In this document: piece after piece, positions 57,089-64,000 of the stretch
Position numbering within the stretch: position 1 is the stretch's first letter
How the letters are laid out: each line of letters begins with the position of its first letter
From: Clostridiales bacterium UBA4039
GTDB lineage: Bacteria; Bacillota; Clostridia; Lachnospirales; Vallitaleaceae
Assembly (NCBI GenBank): GCA_002382805.1
Contig: DGAD01000053.1
Span: forward strand, 33,710-97,709
Reading direction: 5' to 3'
DNA: 64,000 bases
Position numbers and translations under genes: made by a program
Notes under the pieces: model-generated
What the model saw: only the letters and a program-made list of their open reading frames with translations
Database searches by the model: none
Told to the model about the DNA's origin: nothing

Positions 57089-58112
57089 TTGAATAAACCT
57101 CCTCTTTTTCTTGAAGCATCTTCTCAATAGAGACACTCACAAGAGATGTATTGTTGCTTTCACCAATATGCCATTTTCCATCAATCTGCTCAAAGACACT
57201 TTGTTGTATTCGCTCTTCCGCTGAAAATAGAATATTACGTTCTGATCGACAGATCAACGTATGTAGCTTTTGATTGATATGTACTCCATTTAAAGTGAAA
57301 ACCACCACATCATAACCACTTTGTTCCTTTAACCATGTAAGCCACATCGCTTCCTCCTGCTCTGTTAAAAAATCATAGTCTCTCATGTTTAGTGCGCCTT
57401 CAAGGACATCAATATTACGATAAGGTTTTTGAACAATTTCATTTAGAATCAAGCGAAAATTCGTTTTTTTATTGCGGATTTGCATATATACATAGGATAA
57501 GTTGCTTTTCGGATTTTTTTCATTATGAAAAAAGCTATCATAATGTATAATAAGTATTTTTTTATTTTTAAGGGAAAAGTGTAATGACTTTATTTGATCC
57601 AGAATCTCATCTGAAAAAGAATATGTTCCATAAGGTTTGTATAAAGTGATAAATGCTGTTTTTATTTTTTGGGATACAATTTCACTATTCATGTTTTGAA
57701 TGAAATTTGATTTTATTTGATGGTAAATCTCGCTAGCTGATTGATATTTATGTATCACCTGATCCGATAAAGGTCTCATCGGTATTTTTTGTTTTTTATA
57801 ATAGGCTTGGATATGCTCTGTACTTTCGTCTGTCCAAATACCTTCTGAAAGAATACACCACTGCTGATGTTGAAGGTAGTACTGAACAAATGGATTCGTT
57901 GTTTCAAATACACTTCTAATCCACTCTTCATTAAAAGCAAAAATCCCTCGCTCATAGCTTATTTTCTTTTCTTGATGCATGATTTCTAATTCTTCTAAGC
58001 TATCTATACGTATACATTCTAACCCTCCACCATAGGGATACTGATACGTGCACAGTGTTTGTTCAAGTTGCTGAATATAGTGTATATCATTATCGAATAG
58101 AATAAGTTGCAT
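57075..58112 (-). CDS. degenerate CpaE/TadZ-like protein
   Basis: 345-residue protein in the position of cpaE/tadZ, first in the Tad operon. It has an atypical receiver-like N-terminal region and a ParA-like C-terminal region in which the expected P-loop is replaced by LYKPYGTYSFSDEI, with no GKT motif, so ATP binding is doubtful. TadZ proteins localise the pilus machine. Assignment rests mainly on position and faint resemblance. Confidence 0.6.
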   Translation of the reverse strand: MQLILFDNDIHYIQQLEQTLCTYQYPYGGGLECIRIDSLEELEIMHQEKKISYERGIFAFNEEWIRSVFETTNPFVQYYLQHQQWCILSEGIWTDESTEHIQAYYKKQKIPMRPLSDQVIHKYQSASEIYHQIKSNFIQNMNSEIVSQKIKTAFITLYKPYGTYSFSDEILDQIKSLHFSLKNKKILIIHYDSFFHNEKNPKSNLSYVYMQIRNKKTNFRLILNEIVQKPYRNIDVLEGALNMRDYDFLTEQEEAMWLTWLKEQSGYDVVVFTLNGVHINQKLHTLICRSERNILFSAEERIQQSVFEQIDGKWHIGESNNTSLVSVSIEKMLQEKEEVYSNEGS

Positions 58113-58150
58113 TATTGTCTCCCCTCTTTAATGCTTCTGTCAACATCTAT

Positions 58151-58179
58151 ATTCTATGCATTGTCCATCATTTTGTAAA
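58151..58179 (-). promoter_or_regulatory. Tad operon promoter
   Basis: TTTACA (58179-58174), 17-bp spacer, TAGAAT (58156-58151) on the minus strand, 38 bp upstream of the first gene. Confidence 0.6.
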
Positions 58180-58190
58180 GCACAAAAAAT

Positions 58191-58235
58191 ACACACAAAC
58201 GTCGCTTTTTTCTAATTTAAGCGTCATTTGTGTGT
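58191..58235 (-). terminator. large hairpin after dnaB, likely terminator
   Basis: ACACACAAACGTCGCTT (58191-58207) pairs with AAGCGTCATTTGTGTGT (58219-58235), 14 of 17 positions matched. An outer GCACAAA/TTTGTGC pairing spans 58180-58259. It lies about 30 bp beyond the dnaB stop. Confidence 0.7.
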
Positions 58236-58266
58236 ATAACTTGTGTATAACTTTGTGCTATGGTCT

Positions 58267-59604
58267 TTACATATCATGCGATCTTGTTGAATTCATAAAC
58301 TTTGTATATTCACCAAACCATGCTAATTCAACGGTTCCCGTAGGACCATTTCTTTGTTTTGCTATAATGAGTTCTGCCAAACCTTTCATCTCAGAATTTG
58401 GGTCGTAATACTCATCTCGATATAAGAACATAACGACGTCCGCATCCTGTTCAATGGCTCCCGATTCACGCAAGTCACTAAGCATGGGGCGATGGTCTGC
58501 ACGTGCTTCACAGGCTCTTGACAACTGTGATAAAGCAATAACGGGTGCCTGCATCTCTCTTGCAAGGGCTTTTAATGATCTTGAAATTTCAGATATTTCT
58601 TGTTGACGAGATTCGCCATTTCCATTTCCGCTCATTAATTGAAGATAGTCAATTAAGATGAGGTCTAATCCCTTCTCAAGTTTTAGTTTTCGACACTTTG
58701 CCTTCATCTCTCCAACTGTGATTCCCGGTGTATCATCGATATAAATCGGCGAATCATTAAGAATTGCTGCACCATTTAGCAGGTTTGACCACTCATCGTC
58801 TTCTAGATGTCCTGTTCTGACTTTTTGGGCATCAACCATAGCTTCTGAACATAACATACGATTGACCAGCTGTTCCTTGGACATCTCCAAAGAAAATATA
58901 GCTGTTGATGCTTTTTCTTTAACTGCAGCATGTTGAGCCACGTTAAGCGCAAATGCTGTTTTTCCCATTGAGGGTCTTGCCGCAACTAATATAAGATCTG
59001 CTGGCTGTAATCCAGCTGTTTTGGTATCTAAATCAAGGAATCCACTAGGAATTCCTGTAACACTTCCGCCACTATCATGTGCCGAAACGATCATATTTAA
59101 TGTCGGTGTAATCAACTCTTTAATATCTGAAAACTCTTCTGTTTTACGATTTTGCATAATATTAAAGATTTTTTCTTCTGCTGTATTTAAGATACTTTCA
59201 AGCTCTTCTTTGGCTTCATAACTATCTGTAATAATATCTTGACCTGTTTTGATCAATCGACGCAAGACAGATTTTTCCTTTACAATTGAAGCATAGTTCT
59301 TAATATGCGCCGATGAAGGCACAGACAGAGCCAATTTGGAGAGGTATTCTATACCACCGACCTGATCTAATTGTGCATTGGTTTGCATGGCATTTTGAAG
59401 CGTAACCAAGTCCACCGGCTGATTACGATTATGCAAGTCCACAATACTATTAAAGATAAGTTTTAAATCAGGATGGTAAAAATCATGTTGATCGATATGC
59501 TCTAATGCAATTGCAATCGCCTCTGCATCCATAATCATTGATCCAATCACAGATTGTTCTGCCTCTAAACTATGTGGCGGTATTCGCTTTATCACTTCAT
59601 CCAC
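58267..59604 (-). CDS. dnaB: replicative DNA helicase DnaB
   Basis: 445 residues from the GTG at 59604 (MDEVIKRIPPHSLEAEQ), which matches usual DnaB N termini and has GAGGTG 7 nt upstream; the frame also allows a GTG at 59613. N-terminal primase-interaction domain (about 5-110) and RecA-type motor (Walker A ARPSMGKTAFAL, SLEMSKEQL, LILIDYLQLM). Follows rplI by 12-21 bp. Confidence 0.96.
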   Translation of the reverse strand: MDEVIKRIPPHSLEAEQSVIGSMIMDAEAIAIALEHIDQHDFYHPDLKLIFNSIVDLHNRNQPVDLVTLQNAMQTNAQLDQVGGIEYLSKLALSVPSSAHIKNYASIVKEKSVLRRLIKTGQDIITDSYEAKEELESILNTAEEKIFNIMQNRKTEEFSDIKELITPTLNMIVSAHDSGGSVTGIPSGFLDLDTKTAGLQPADLILVAARPSMGKTAFALNVAQHAAVKEKASTAIFSLEMSKEQLVNRMLCSEAMVDAQKVRTGHLEDDEWSNLLNGAAILNDSPIYIDDTPGITVGEMKAKCRKLKLEKGLDLILIDYLQLMSGNGNGESRQQEISEISRSLKALAREMQAPVIALSQLSRACEARADHRPMLSDLRESGAIEQDADVVMFLYRDEYYDPNSEMKGLAELIIAKQRNGPTGTVELAWFGEYTKFMNSTRSHDM

Positions 59605-59625
59605 TGAGTTCACCTCAAGTCATTT

Positions 59626-60072
59626 CTATTCTTCGACAACTTTGACATTAATTTCAGTTGTCACTTTTGGATGTAACTTAATCGGTATAATATGAGTTCC
59701 TAATGATTTAAGTGGTTCTTTTAAGACTAGTTTTTTCTTATCCACTTCTAAAGCATGTTGTTCCTTAACTGCTTTTATGATTTCTTTTGAAGATACGGAT
59801 CCAAATACCCGTCCTCCTTCACCTGTTTTTATCGGAATAGTCACCGTCATATCTTTTATTTTTTGTCCTAATGCTTTAGCTTCTTCTAACTCTTCTTGTC
59901 GACGTTTTTTATCGGCTTTTTTCTTTAGTTCTAATTGGTTAATCGCGTCATTGGTTGCTTCAACTGCTTGATTTTTTCTAAATAAGACATTGCGCGCAAA
60001 ACCATCCTTCACTTCGATAAGTTCACCTTTTTTACCAACTTTTCTAACATCTTCTAATAAAATTACTTTCAT
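59626..60072 (-). CDS. rplI: 50S ribosomal protein L9
   Basis: 148-residue L9 with the N-terminal domain MKVILLEDVRKVGKKGE, a long central helix, and the C-terminal rRNA-binding domain. Its ATG overlaps the gdpP stop (ATGA), the conserved gdpP-rplI-dnaB order of Firmicutes. Confidence 0.97.
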   Translation of the reverse strand: MKVILLEDVRKVGKKGELIEVKDGFARNVLFRKNQAVEATNDAINQLELKKKADKKRRQEELEEAKALGQKIKDMTVTIPIKTGEGGRVFGSVSSKEIIKAVKEQHALEVDKKKLVLKEPLKSLGTHIIPIKLHPKVTTEINVKVVEE

Positions 60073-62108
60073 TCTTCTACACCTTCCTCTAAAAATTCAT
60101 CAATAGCTTTTTGAAGCACGATGACAGCTTCATCAAGCGATATGTTTTCTAATTGAGCGCCAGCAACACTTAAATGTCCACCACCGCCAAGTTTTTCCAT
60201 AATTAATTGTACATTGACAGCATCAAACGATCGTGCACTTATATAGATAATATCATTCATCTGCGTTAGCACAAAAGAAGCTTTAATTCCAGAGATATTT
60301 AATAACTCATCGGCTGCTTGTGCCGCAGCTAGGGTTGGATTTGATCCACTCGCCGGACTTTGAGATATGGCTATCTTTTCTCGGTATATGATGGCATCTT
60401 TAACTGCACTGGCTTTTGCCTTATATGTTTCCATATCATTTTGGAAAAACTTTCGTACACGTATTAAGTCCGCCCCATTACGCTTTAAGAAAGCCGCAGC
60501 CTCAAAAGTCTTAACCCCTGTTTTAATAATGAAATTTTTTGTATCTACTGATATCCCTGCAAAAAGGGCATCTGCTTCTAACGGATCTAATTTTACCTTA
60601 TCCGTAATATATCTTAAAATCTCTGTGATCATCTCTGATGTTGAAGAAGCATATGGCTCAATATAACTTAGTACACTGGGTTCGATATATTCTGTACTGA
60701 CGCGATGATGGTCAAAGACCACAACATTATTCGTATATTTAATTAAATCTGGATACTCTAAATAACTGGGTCGATTAACATCAACAATAACCACCAATGT
60801 ATTGGATCCACATAATTCAATACTTTTAGGTCCTGTCACAAAAATATCATCTTGAAAATGATCACTTGCTTTAATCTGATCGTGTAATACTTTAATGGCC
60901 GTTGTAACTGTATTTAATACAATGTTAACCTTTTTATCTAAAAGTCTTGCACATGCATACACACCCATAGCGGCCCCAAGTGAATCTAAATCGCCTAGTT
61001 GATGCCCCATAACAATAACGTTATCGGCTTCCGTAATGAGCTCACGAAATGCATATGATTTAATCCGTGCCTTAACGCGCGTATTCGTTTCAACGCCTCG
61101 AGTTCGTCCGCCATAAAATGAAAATTTATCATTGTTTTTGATGACGGCTTGATCCCCACCTCGTCCTAGGGCTAAATCAATAGCTGTCCTTGCATATTCT
61201 TGTGCTGTTGTGTAACTATGCTCATGAATACCAACACCAATACTTATGGTAACAGGTAACTCATTGCCTATACTTATCTCACGAATATCATCTAAAATTT
61301 TGTATTTTTCTTCTGCTAATTTTCGCACATACTTCTTTTGAAAAATAAAAATATATTTATCTTTTTCAATTTTACTTAAAATACCTGAGACATCTTTTGC
61401 CATTGCATTTAAGTTACGATCAATCAAAGCAACCAGCAATGGGCGTCGAACTTCTTCAATGCTTTGGAGGATCTCTTCGTAATTATCCACATATATATAG
61501 CTAATGACTGTTTTTTGCTGATTATTAATCAACTCTAATCTTTTTTGCACAGTTATATCATATATATACACACTATAATACGAAAAATTAACAGGTTTTT
61601 GTAGTAAGGCTGAATGTTCCGTCTCCATATGGTGTTGATGCATGGAGAAGCGAAGCGTTCTTTTATTATATGTCAGCTCAAACTCAACCGGCTGCTCATA
61701 CGTCGGATACTCTTGATCTTTTATCGCTTCAAAATACTCTGATATCGATTTTCCGATATTTTTTGGGTCTTCCACCAAATCATAAAATGCATCATTTGAC
61801 CATGCGATGTTTCCATCAGGATCTAATAAGCAATGTGGAATATCAAAATGCATCAAATGCTCTTTTTGAATATCACTTATCTGTGTTGACAATTCAAATG
61901 TTTCTTTAACTAAATGTCTCCGTGTAAAAAAATACATAATGCTAAATACAATCAAATTGAAAAAGGCGGCGACCAATGCCACCACACCGAAGGATCGTTC
62001 AACCTTAATCGCATGTGCAGATAGTATAAATAAAATTAAACAGCTCAATAATGGCCAAATAATAAAAATATGCATTCGAAATCCTAGCTTCACTTTTTTT
62101 CTACTCAT
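60069..62108 (-). CDS. gdpP: GdpP-type cyclic-di-AMP phosphodiesterase
   Basis: 679 residues from the ATG at 62108 (MSRKKVKLG), preferred because GAAAGG lies 7 nt upstream; the frame is open to 62126. Two membrane helices (about 10-60), a PAS domain, a degenerate GGDEF domain, then DHH/DHHA1 with MGHQLGDLDSLGAA, VVFDHHRVS and GGGGHLSVAGAQL. It hydrolyses c-di-AMP, controlling potassium and osmotic balance. Confidence 0.93.
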   Translation of the reverse strand: MSRKKVKLGFRMHIFIIWPLLSCLILFILSAHAIKVERSFGVVALVAAFFNLIVFSIMYFFTRRHLVKETFELSTQISDIQKEHLMHFDIPHCLLDPDGNIAWSNDAFYDLVEDPKNIGKSISEYFEAIKDQEYPTYEQPVEFELTYNKRTLRFSMHQHHMETEHSALLQKPVNFSYYSVYIYDITVQKRLELINNQQKTVISYIYVDNYEEILQSIEEVRRPLLVALIDRNLNAMAKDVSGILSKIEKDKYIFIFQKKYVRKLAEEKYKILDDIREISIGNELPVTISIGVGIHEHSYTTAQEYARTAIDLALGRGGDQAVIKNNDKFSFYGGRTRGVETNTRVKARIKSYAFRELITEADNVIVMGHQLGDLDSLGAAMGVYACARLLDKKVNIVLNTVTTAIKVLHDQIKASDHFQDDIFVTGPKSIELCGSNTLVVIVDVNRPSYLEYPDLIKYTNNVVVFDHHRVSTEYIEPSVLSYIEPYASSTSEMITEILRYITDKVKLDPLEADALFAGISVDTKNFIIKTGVKTFEAAAFLKRNGADLIRVRKFFQNDMETYKAKASAVKDAIIYREKIAISQSPASGSNPTLAAAQAADELLNISGIKASFVLTQMNDIIYISARSFDAVNVQLIMEKLGGGGHLSVAGAQLENISLDEAVIVLQKAIDEFLEEGVEE

Positions 62109-62147
62109 ATTTTTCCTTTCCATCACGTAAATTATACAACCTATCCT

Positions 62148-62176
62148 ATTATAGCATTAATTGAATAAATTACCAA
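62148..62176 (-). promoter_or_regulatory. gdpP-rplI-dnaB promoter
   Basis: TTGGTA (62176-62171), 17-bp spacer, TATAAT (62153-62148) on the minus strand; predicted start of transcription about 33 nt before the chosen gdpP ATG. Confidence 0.75.
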
Positions 62177-62195
62177 GAATGATGTTGTCTATATT

Positions 62196-62228
62196 AAAAA
62201 AGCTGACAGCATACGCTATCAGCTTTTT
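62196..62228 (-). terminator. terminator of the rpsF-ssb-rpsR operon
   Basis: AAAAAGCTGA (62196-62205) and TCAGCTTTTT (62219-62228) form the main stem, with CAGC/GCTA pairing inside; U tract on the minus strand. Confidence 0.88.
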
Positions 62229-62261
62229 ATGATAAGATTACCCTAATAATAATCTAATATA

Positions 62262-62501
62262 TTATTCGACTGTATAAGCCAATAAAGCAATATGTCTTGC
62301 TCTCTTGATTGCAACAGTTAAAGCACGTTGGTGCTTTGCACATGTACCTGTAATTCTACGAGGTAAAATTTTTCCACGTTCAGATACAAATCTTCTTAAC
62401 TTATTAATATCTTTATAATCTATTGTAGTTGATTTGTCTTGGCAAAATGCGCAAACTTTTTTTCTTCTACGTCTAGGATTATTACGTCGATCAAAAGCCA
62501 T
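62262..62501 (-). CDS. rpsR: 30S ribosomal protein S18
   Basis: 79-residue S18 with the [19 protein letters not shown]-terminal part and the [11 protein letters not shown] core. Last gene of the rpsF-ssb-rpsR operon. Confidence 0.98.
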   Translation of the reverse strand: MAFDRRNNPRRRRKKVCAFCQDKSTTIDYKDINKLRRFVSERGKILPRRITGTCAKHQRALTVAIKRARHIALLAYTVE

Positions 62502-62537
62502 AATGAAACCTCCTTATTCTTATTCTATATTGACTGT

Positions 62538-62996
62538 TTAGAATGGTATATCATCATCATCAAAGTCGTCATCCACTGAAACAAAACCATCAACATTCCC
62601 ATTTGATTGGGGCTTTGACATTGGTGCTTCATTGTATGAATTGTTTGAGCTTTGACCACCCATTCTTTCTTCAAAACTTCGCTTAGACTCAGCAAAATGC
62701 TGTTCTTCAACAACAATATCTGTCGTATAACGACGAACGCCATCTTTTTCATAGCTTCCTGTCTGAATATGTCCTACTACAGATACTTGTTGTCCCTTTT
62801 GGAAAAACTTTTCAGCAAACTCAGCATTTCTTCCAAAAGCAACAATGTTGATAAAATCCGCATCGGGTTCACCATCTCGTTTAAAGCGTCGATTAACTGC
62901 TAATGAATATCTAGCAATTGCAAGTGGCTCTGCCCCTTGCGAATACCTTACTTCAGGATCGCGTGTCAATCTTCCCATTAATATAACTTTATTCAT
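62538..62996 (-). CDS. ssb: single-stranded DNA-binding protein
   Basis: 152-residue SSB: OB fold (about 1-108; MNKVILMGRLTRDPEVRYS) and a disordered tail ending in the acidic partner-binding tip DDDFDDDDIPF. Confidence 0.97.
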   Translation of the reverse strand: MNKVILMGRLTRDPEVRYSQGAEPLAIARYSLAVNRRFKRDGEPDADFINIVAFGRNAEFAEKFFQKGQQVSVVGHIQTGSYEKDGVRRYTTDIVVEEQHFAESKRSFEERMGGQSSNNSYNEAPMSKPQSNGNVDGFVSVDDDFDDDDIPF

Positions 62997-63017
62997 CGAG
63001 TTTCCCCCTTTTTTGGA

Positions 63018-63305
63018 TTATTCTTCAACTTTTACAATTAAGAAACGTAGTACCGTTTCCATAATGCGAACACGTTGTTCAATTTGGGCCGGAGAGTCAG
63101 CTTCTGCATCAAAAGTAATGAAGTAATAAAATCCTTCACGAATCTTTTGGATTTCATAAGCTAATCGTCTCTTTCCCCAATCGTCAACTTTAGCAATTTT
63201 ACCGCCGAAACGTTCAATTGTAGACTTAACAGTCTCAAGAGCTTCATCTCTGACTTCTTCTGTAACTTTTCCGTTAATGACTAATGCTAATTCGTATTGG
63301 TTCAT
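63018..63305 (-). CDS. rpsF: 30S ribosomal protein S6
   Basis: 95-residue S6 (MNQYELALVINGKVTEEV; DWGKRRLAYEIQKIREGFYY). First gene of its operon, with an AAGGAGG site. Confidence 0.97.
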   Translation of the reverse strand: MNQYELALVINGKVTEEVRDEALETVKSTIERFGGKIAKVDDWGKRRLAYEIQKIREGFYYFITFDAEADSPAQIEQRVRIMETVLRFLIVKVEE

Positions 63306-63373
63306 TCTTACACCTCCTTATGGTCTTTGGCCTTTACATATACATAAAAGCAAGGATATTGTCACAAGTATAT

Positions 63374-63402
63374 ATTTTATCATATCTTTATATAATAAGC
63401 AA
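63374..63402 (-). promoter_or_regulatory. rpsF-ssb-rpsR promoter
   Basis: TTGCTT (63402-63397), 17-bp spacer, TAAAAT (63379-63374) on the minus strand, about 70 bp before the rpsF ATG; long enough for an S6:S18-type leader, though no clear consensus was recognised. Confidence 0.6.
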
Positions 63403-63419
63403 TACTTGTACAACTAAAA

Positions 63420-63602
63420 TTATTGTTCTTTTCGTATACTTTTAATATTTTTTGTAATTTTATTTCTTGGAACCATTACCATATGATCACAACCAAGACA
63501 TTTAATTCTTAAGTCCATGCCCACACGTAACACTTTCCATTCATTGGATCCACATGGGTGCTTTTTCTTTAGCGTTAAAATATCTCCGATTTCAATCTCC
63601 AT
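63420..63602 (-). CDS. DUF951 small protein
   Basis: 60-residue protein of the DUF951 family (GDILTLKKKHPCGSNEWKVLRVGMDLRIKCLGC, shown in part), with three cysteines suggesting a metal site. Commonly found upstream of rpsF in Firmicutes. Function is unknown, possibly nucleic-acid binding. Confidence 0.9.
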   Translation of the reverse strand: MEIEIGDILTLKKKHPCGSNEWKVLRVGMDLRIKCLGCDHMVMVPRNKITKNIKSIRKEQ

Positions 63603-63629
63603 AATAATGCTCCTTTCTCACAAAATTTC

Positions 63630-63670
63630 AAAAAAAGACTGTTGACTAGCTCATGGCTAGGACAACAATC
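63630..63670 (-). terminator. terminator of the rRNA-tRNA operon
   Basis: GACTGTTGACTAGC and GCTAGGACAACAATC form an imperfect stem with a TCATG loop, followed on the minus strand by a run of T (63631-63636). Confidence 0.85.
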
Positions 63671-63680
63671 TTAAAAGTAG

Positions 63681-63754
63681 TTGCGGAGAGAGGATTTGAA
63701 CCTCTGACCTTCGGGTTATGAGCCCGACGAGCTTCCAGACTGCTCCACTCCGCG
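63681..63754 (-). tRNA. initiator tRNA-fMet (CAU)
   Basis: 74-nt cloverleaf with CTCATAA anticodon loop. Two initiator hallmarks are present: the GGG/CCC anticodon stem and a C1:A72 mismatch at the acceptor end. The CCA is not encoded (the genome reads CTA after A73). Confidence 0.95.
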
Positions 63755-63764
63755 TTAGTTGTTA

Positions 63765-63835
63765 AGGCGCCAACCAGATTTGAACTGGTGATGAAGGTGT
63801 TGCAGACCTCTGCCTTACCACTTGGCTATGGCGCC
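63765..63835 (-). tRNA. tRNA-Cys (GCA)
   Basis: 71-nt cloverleaf with GGCGCC acceptor stem on both sides and anticodon loop CTGCAAC. The CCA is not encoded. It lies 10 bp from tRNA-fMet and about 30 bp from the 5S gene in the same transcript. Confidence 0.95.
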
Positions 63836-63866
63836 ATATGTTTTTCATAAATGATTATATGTAAAA

Positions 63867-63982
63867 TTGGCAGCCACCTACTCTCCCAGGTCGTTACCAA
63901 CCAAGTACCATCGGCCGTCCAAGGCTTAACCATCGTGTTCGGGATGGGAACGGGTGTTTCCCAAGGACGCATCGCCACCAAA
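63867..63982 (-). rRNA. 5S ribosomal RNA
   Basis: 116-nt gene beginning TTTGGTGGCGATGCG and ending GTAGGTGGCTGCCAA, with the conserved CCCGTTCCCATCCCGAACAC core. The ends pair as helix I. The 23S gene is expected just beyond the right edge of the window. Confidence 0.97.
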
Positions 63983-64000
63983 ATGACCCGTAGGGGAATC

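Noticed and set aside
58191..58259. Hairpin cluster upstream of the Tad operon as a small RNA gene
   Set aside because: It is better explained as the dnaB terminator; no separate promoter reading through it was identified.

Overview
The window looks like a chromosomal segment of a low-GC, Gram-positive anaerobic Clostridia member, probably Lachnospirales-like. Supporting signs are AGGAGG ribosome binding sites, sigma-A type promoters, a CIRCE heat-shock operator, an intact F-type ATPase operon with sodium-type c subunits, a Firmicutes-type Tad pilus locus, GdpP, and CUT1 sugar ABC transporters controlled by YesM/YesN and YesS-like regulators. Almost every gene is on the minus strand. The only plus-strand genes are a three-gene island at 29.7-31.8 kb.

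Layout by gene position (transcription mostly runs right to left). 1-11.5 kb: a glycoside-uptake locus with a GH94 phosphorylase (cut by the window edge), a GH3 NagZ-like enzyme, a phosphohexomutase, a CUT1 transporter and a YesM/YesN two-component system. 11.6-13.8 kb: a membrane HD-GYP protein with a DUF5317 partner, preceded by an unusual structured leader that holds a 25-codon ORF. 13.9-17.2 kb: DUF6171, GH51 arabinofuranosidase, signal peptidase I and a pirin. 17.3-29.5 kb: a rhamnogalacturonan-I locus (GH105, a shortened GH106-like protein, a CE4-type deacetylase, a PL11 lyase, an Lpl-type transporter and a YesS-like membrane AraC regulator). 29.7-31.8 kb: DUF2975, a small XRE regulator and DUF4173. 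31.9-39.7 kb: the complete ATP synthase operon. 39.8-47.5 kb: envelope precursor and housekeeping genes (wecB, tagO/wecA, dCMP deaminase, upp, rpiB, an arginine-phosphatase-like gene, tsaC, a GH18 protein and an unknown). 47.7-48.2 kb: CIRCE-controlled Hsp20. 48.3-52.0 kb: a response regulator between two 7TM histidine kinases, one of which lacks an ATPase domain. 52.2-53.0 kb: an orphan ABC ATPase. 53.1-58.1 kb: a small Tad locus. 58.3-63.6 kb: dnaB-rplI-gdpP, rpsR-ssb-rpsF and DUF951. 63.6-64.0 kb: the 3' end of an rRNA operon (5S, tRNA-Cys, tRNA-fMet).

How the genes fit together: both carbohydrate loci import oligosaccharides through lipoprotein-dependent ABC transporters and process them with enzymes that lack signal peptides. 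The first appears to conserve energy by phosphorolysis, the second dismantles pectin rhamnogalacturonan. The ATP synthase carries a normal c subunit plus a double-hairpin c subunit whose second ion-binding carboxylate is glutamine, the same arrangement as the hybrid rotor of Acetobacterium woodii, so a sodium-driven ring with reduced stoichiometry is predicted. The points most worth a second look are this rotor, the kinase pair that includes a catalytically incomplete member, the structured leader in front of the HD-GYP gene, the 10-bp phased repeats at the first sugar transporter, and the compacted GH106-like gene.
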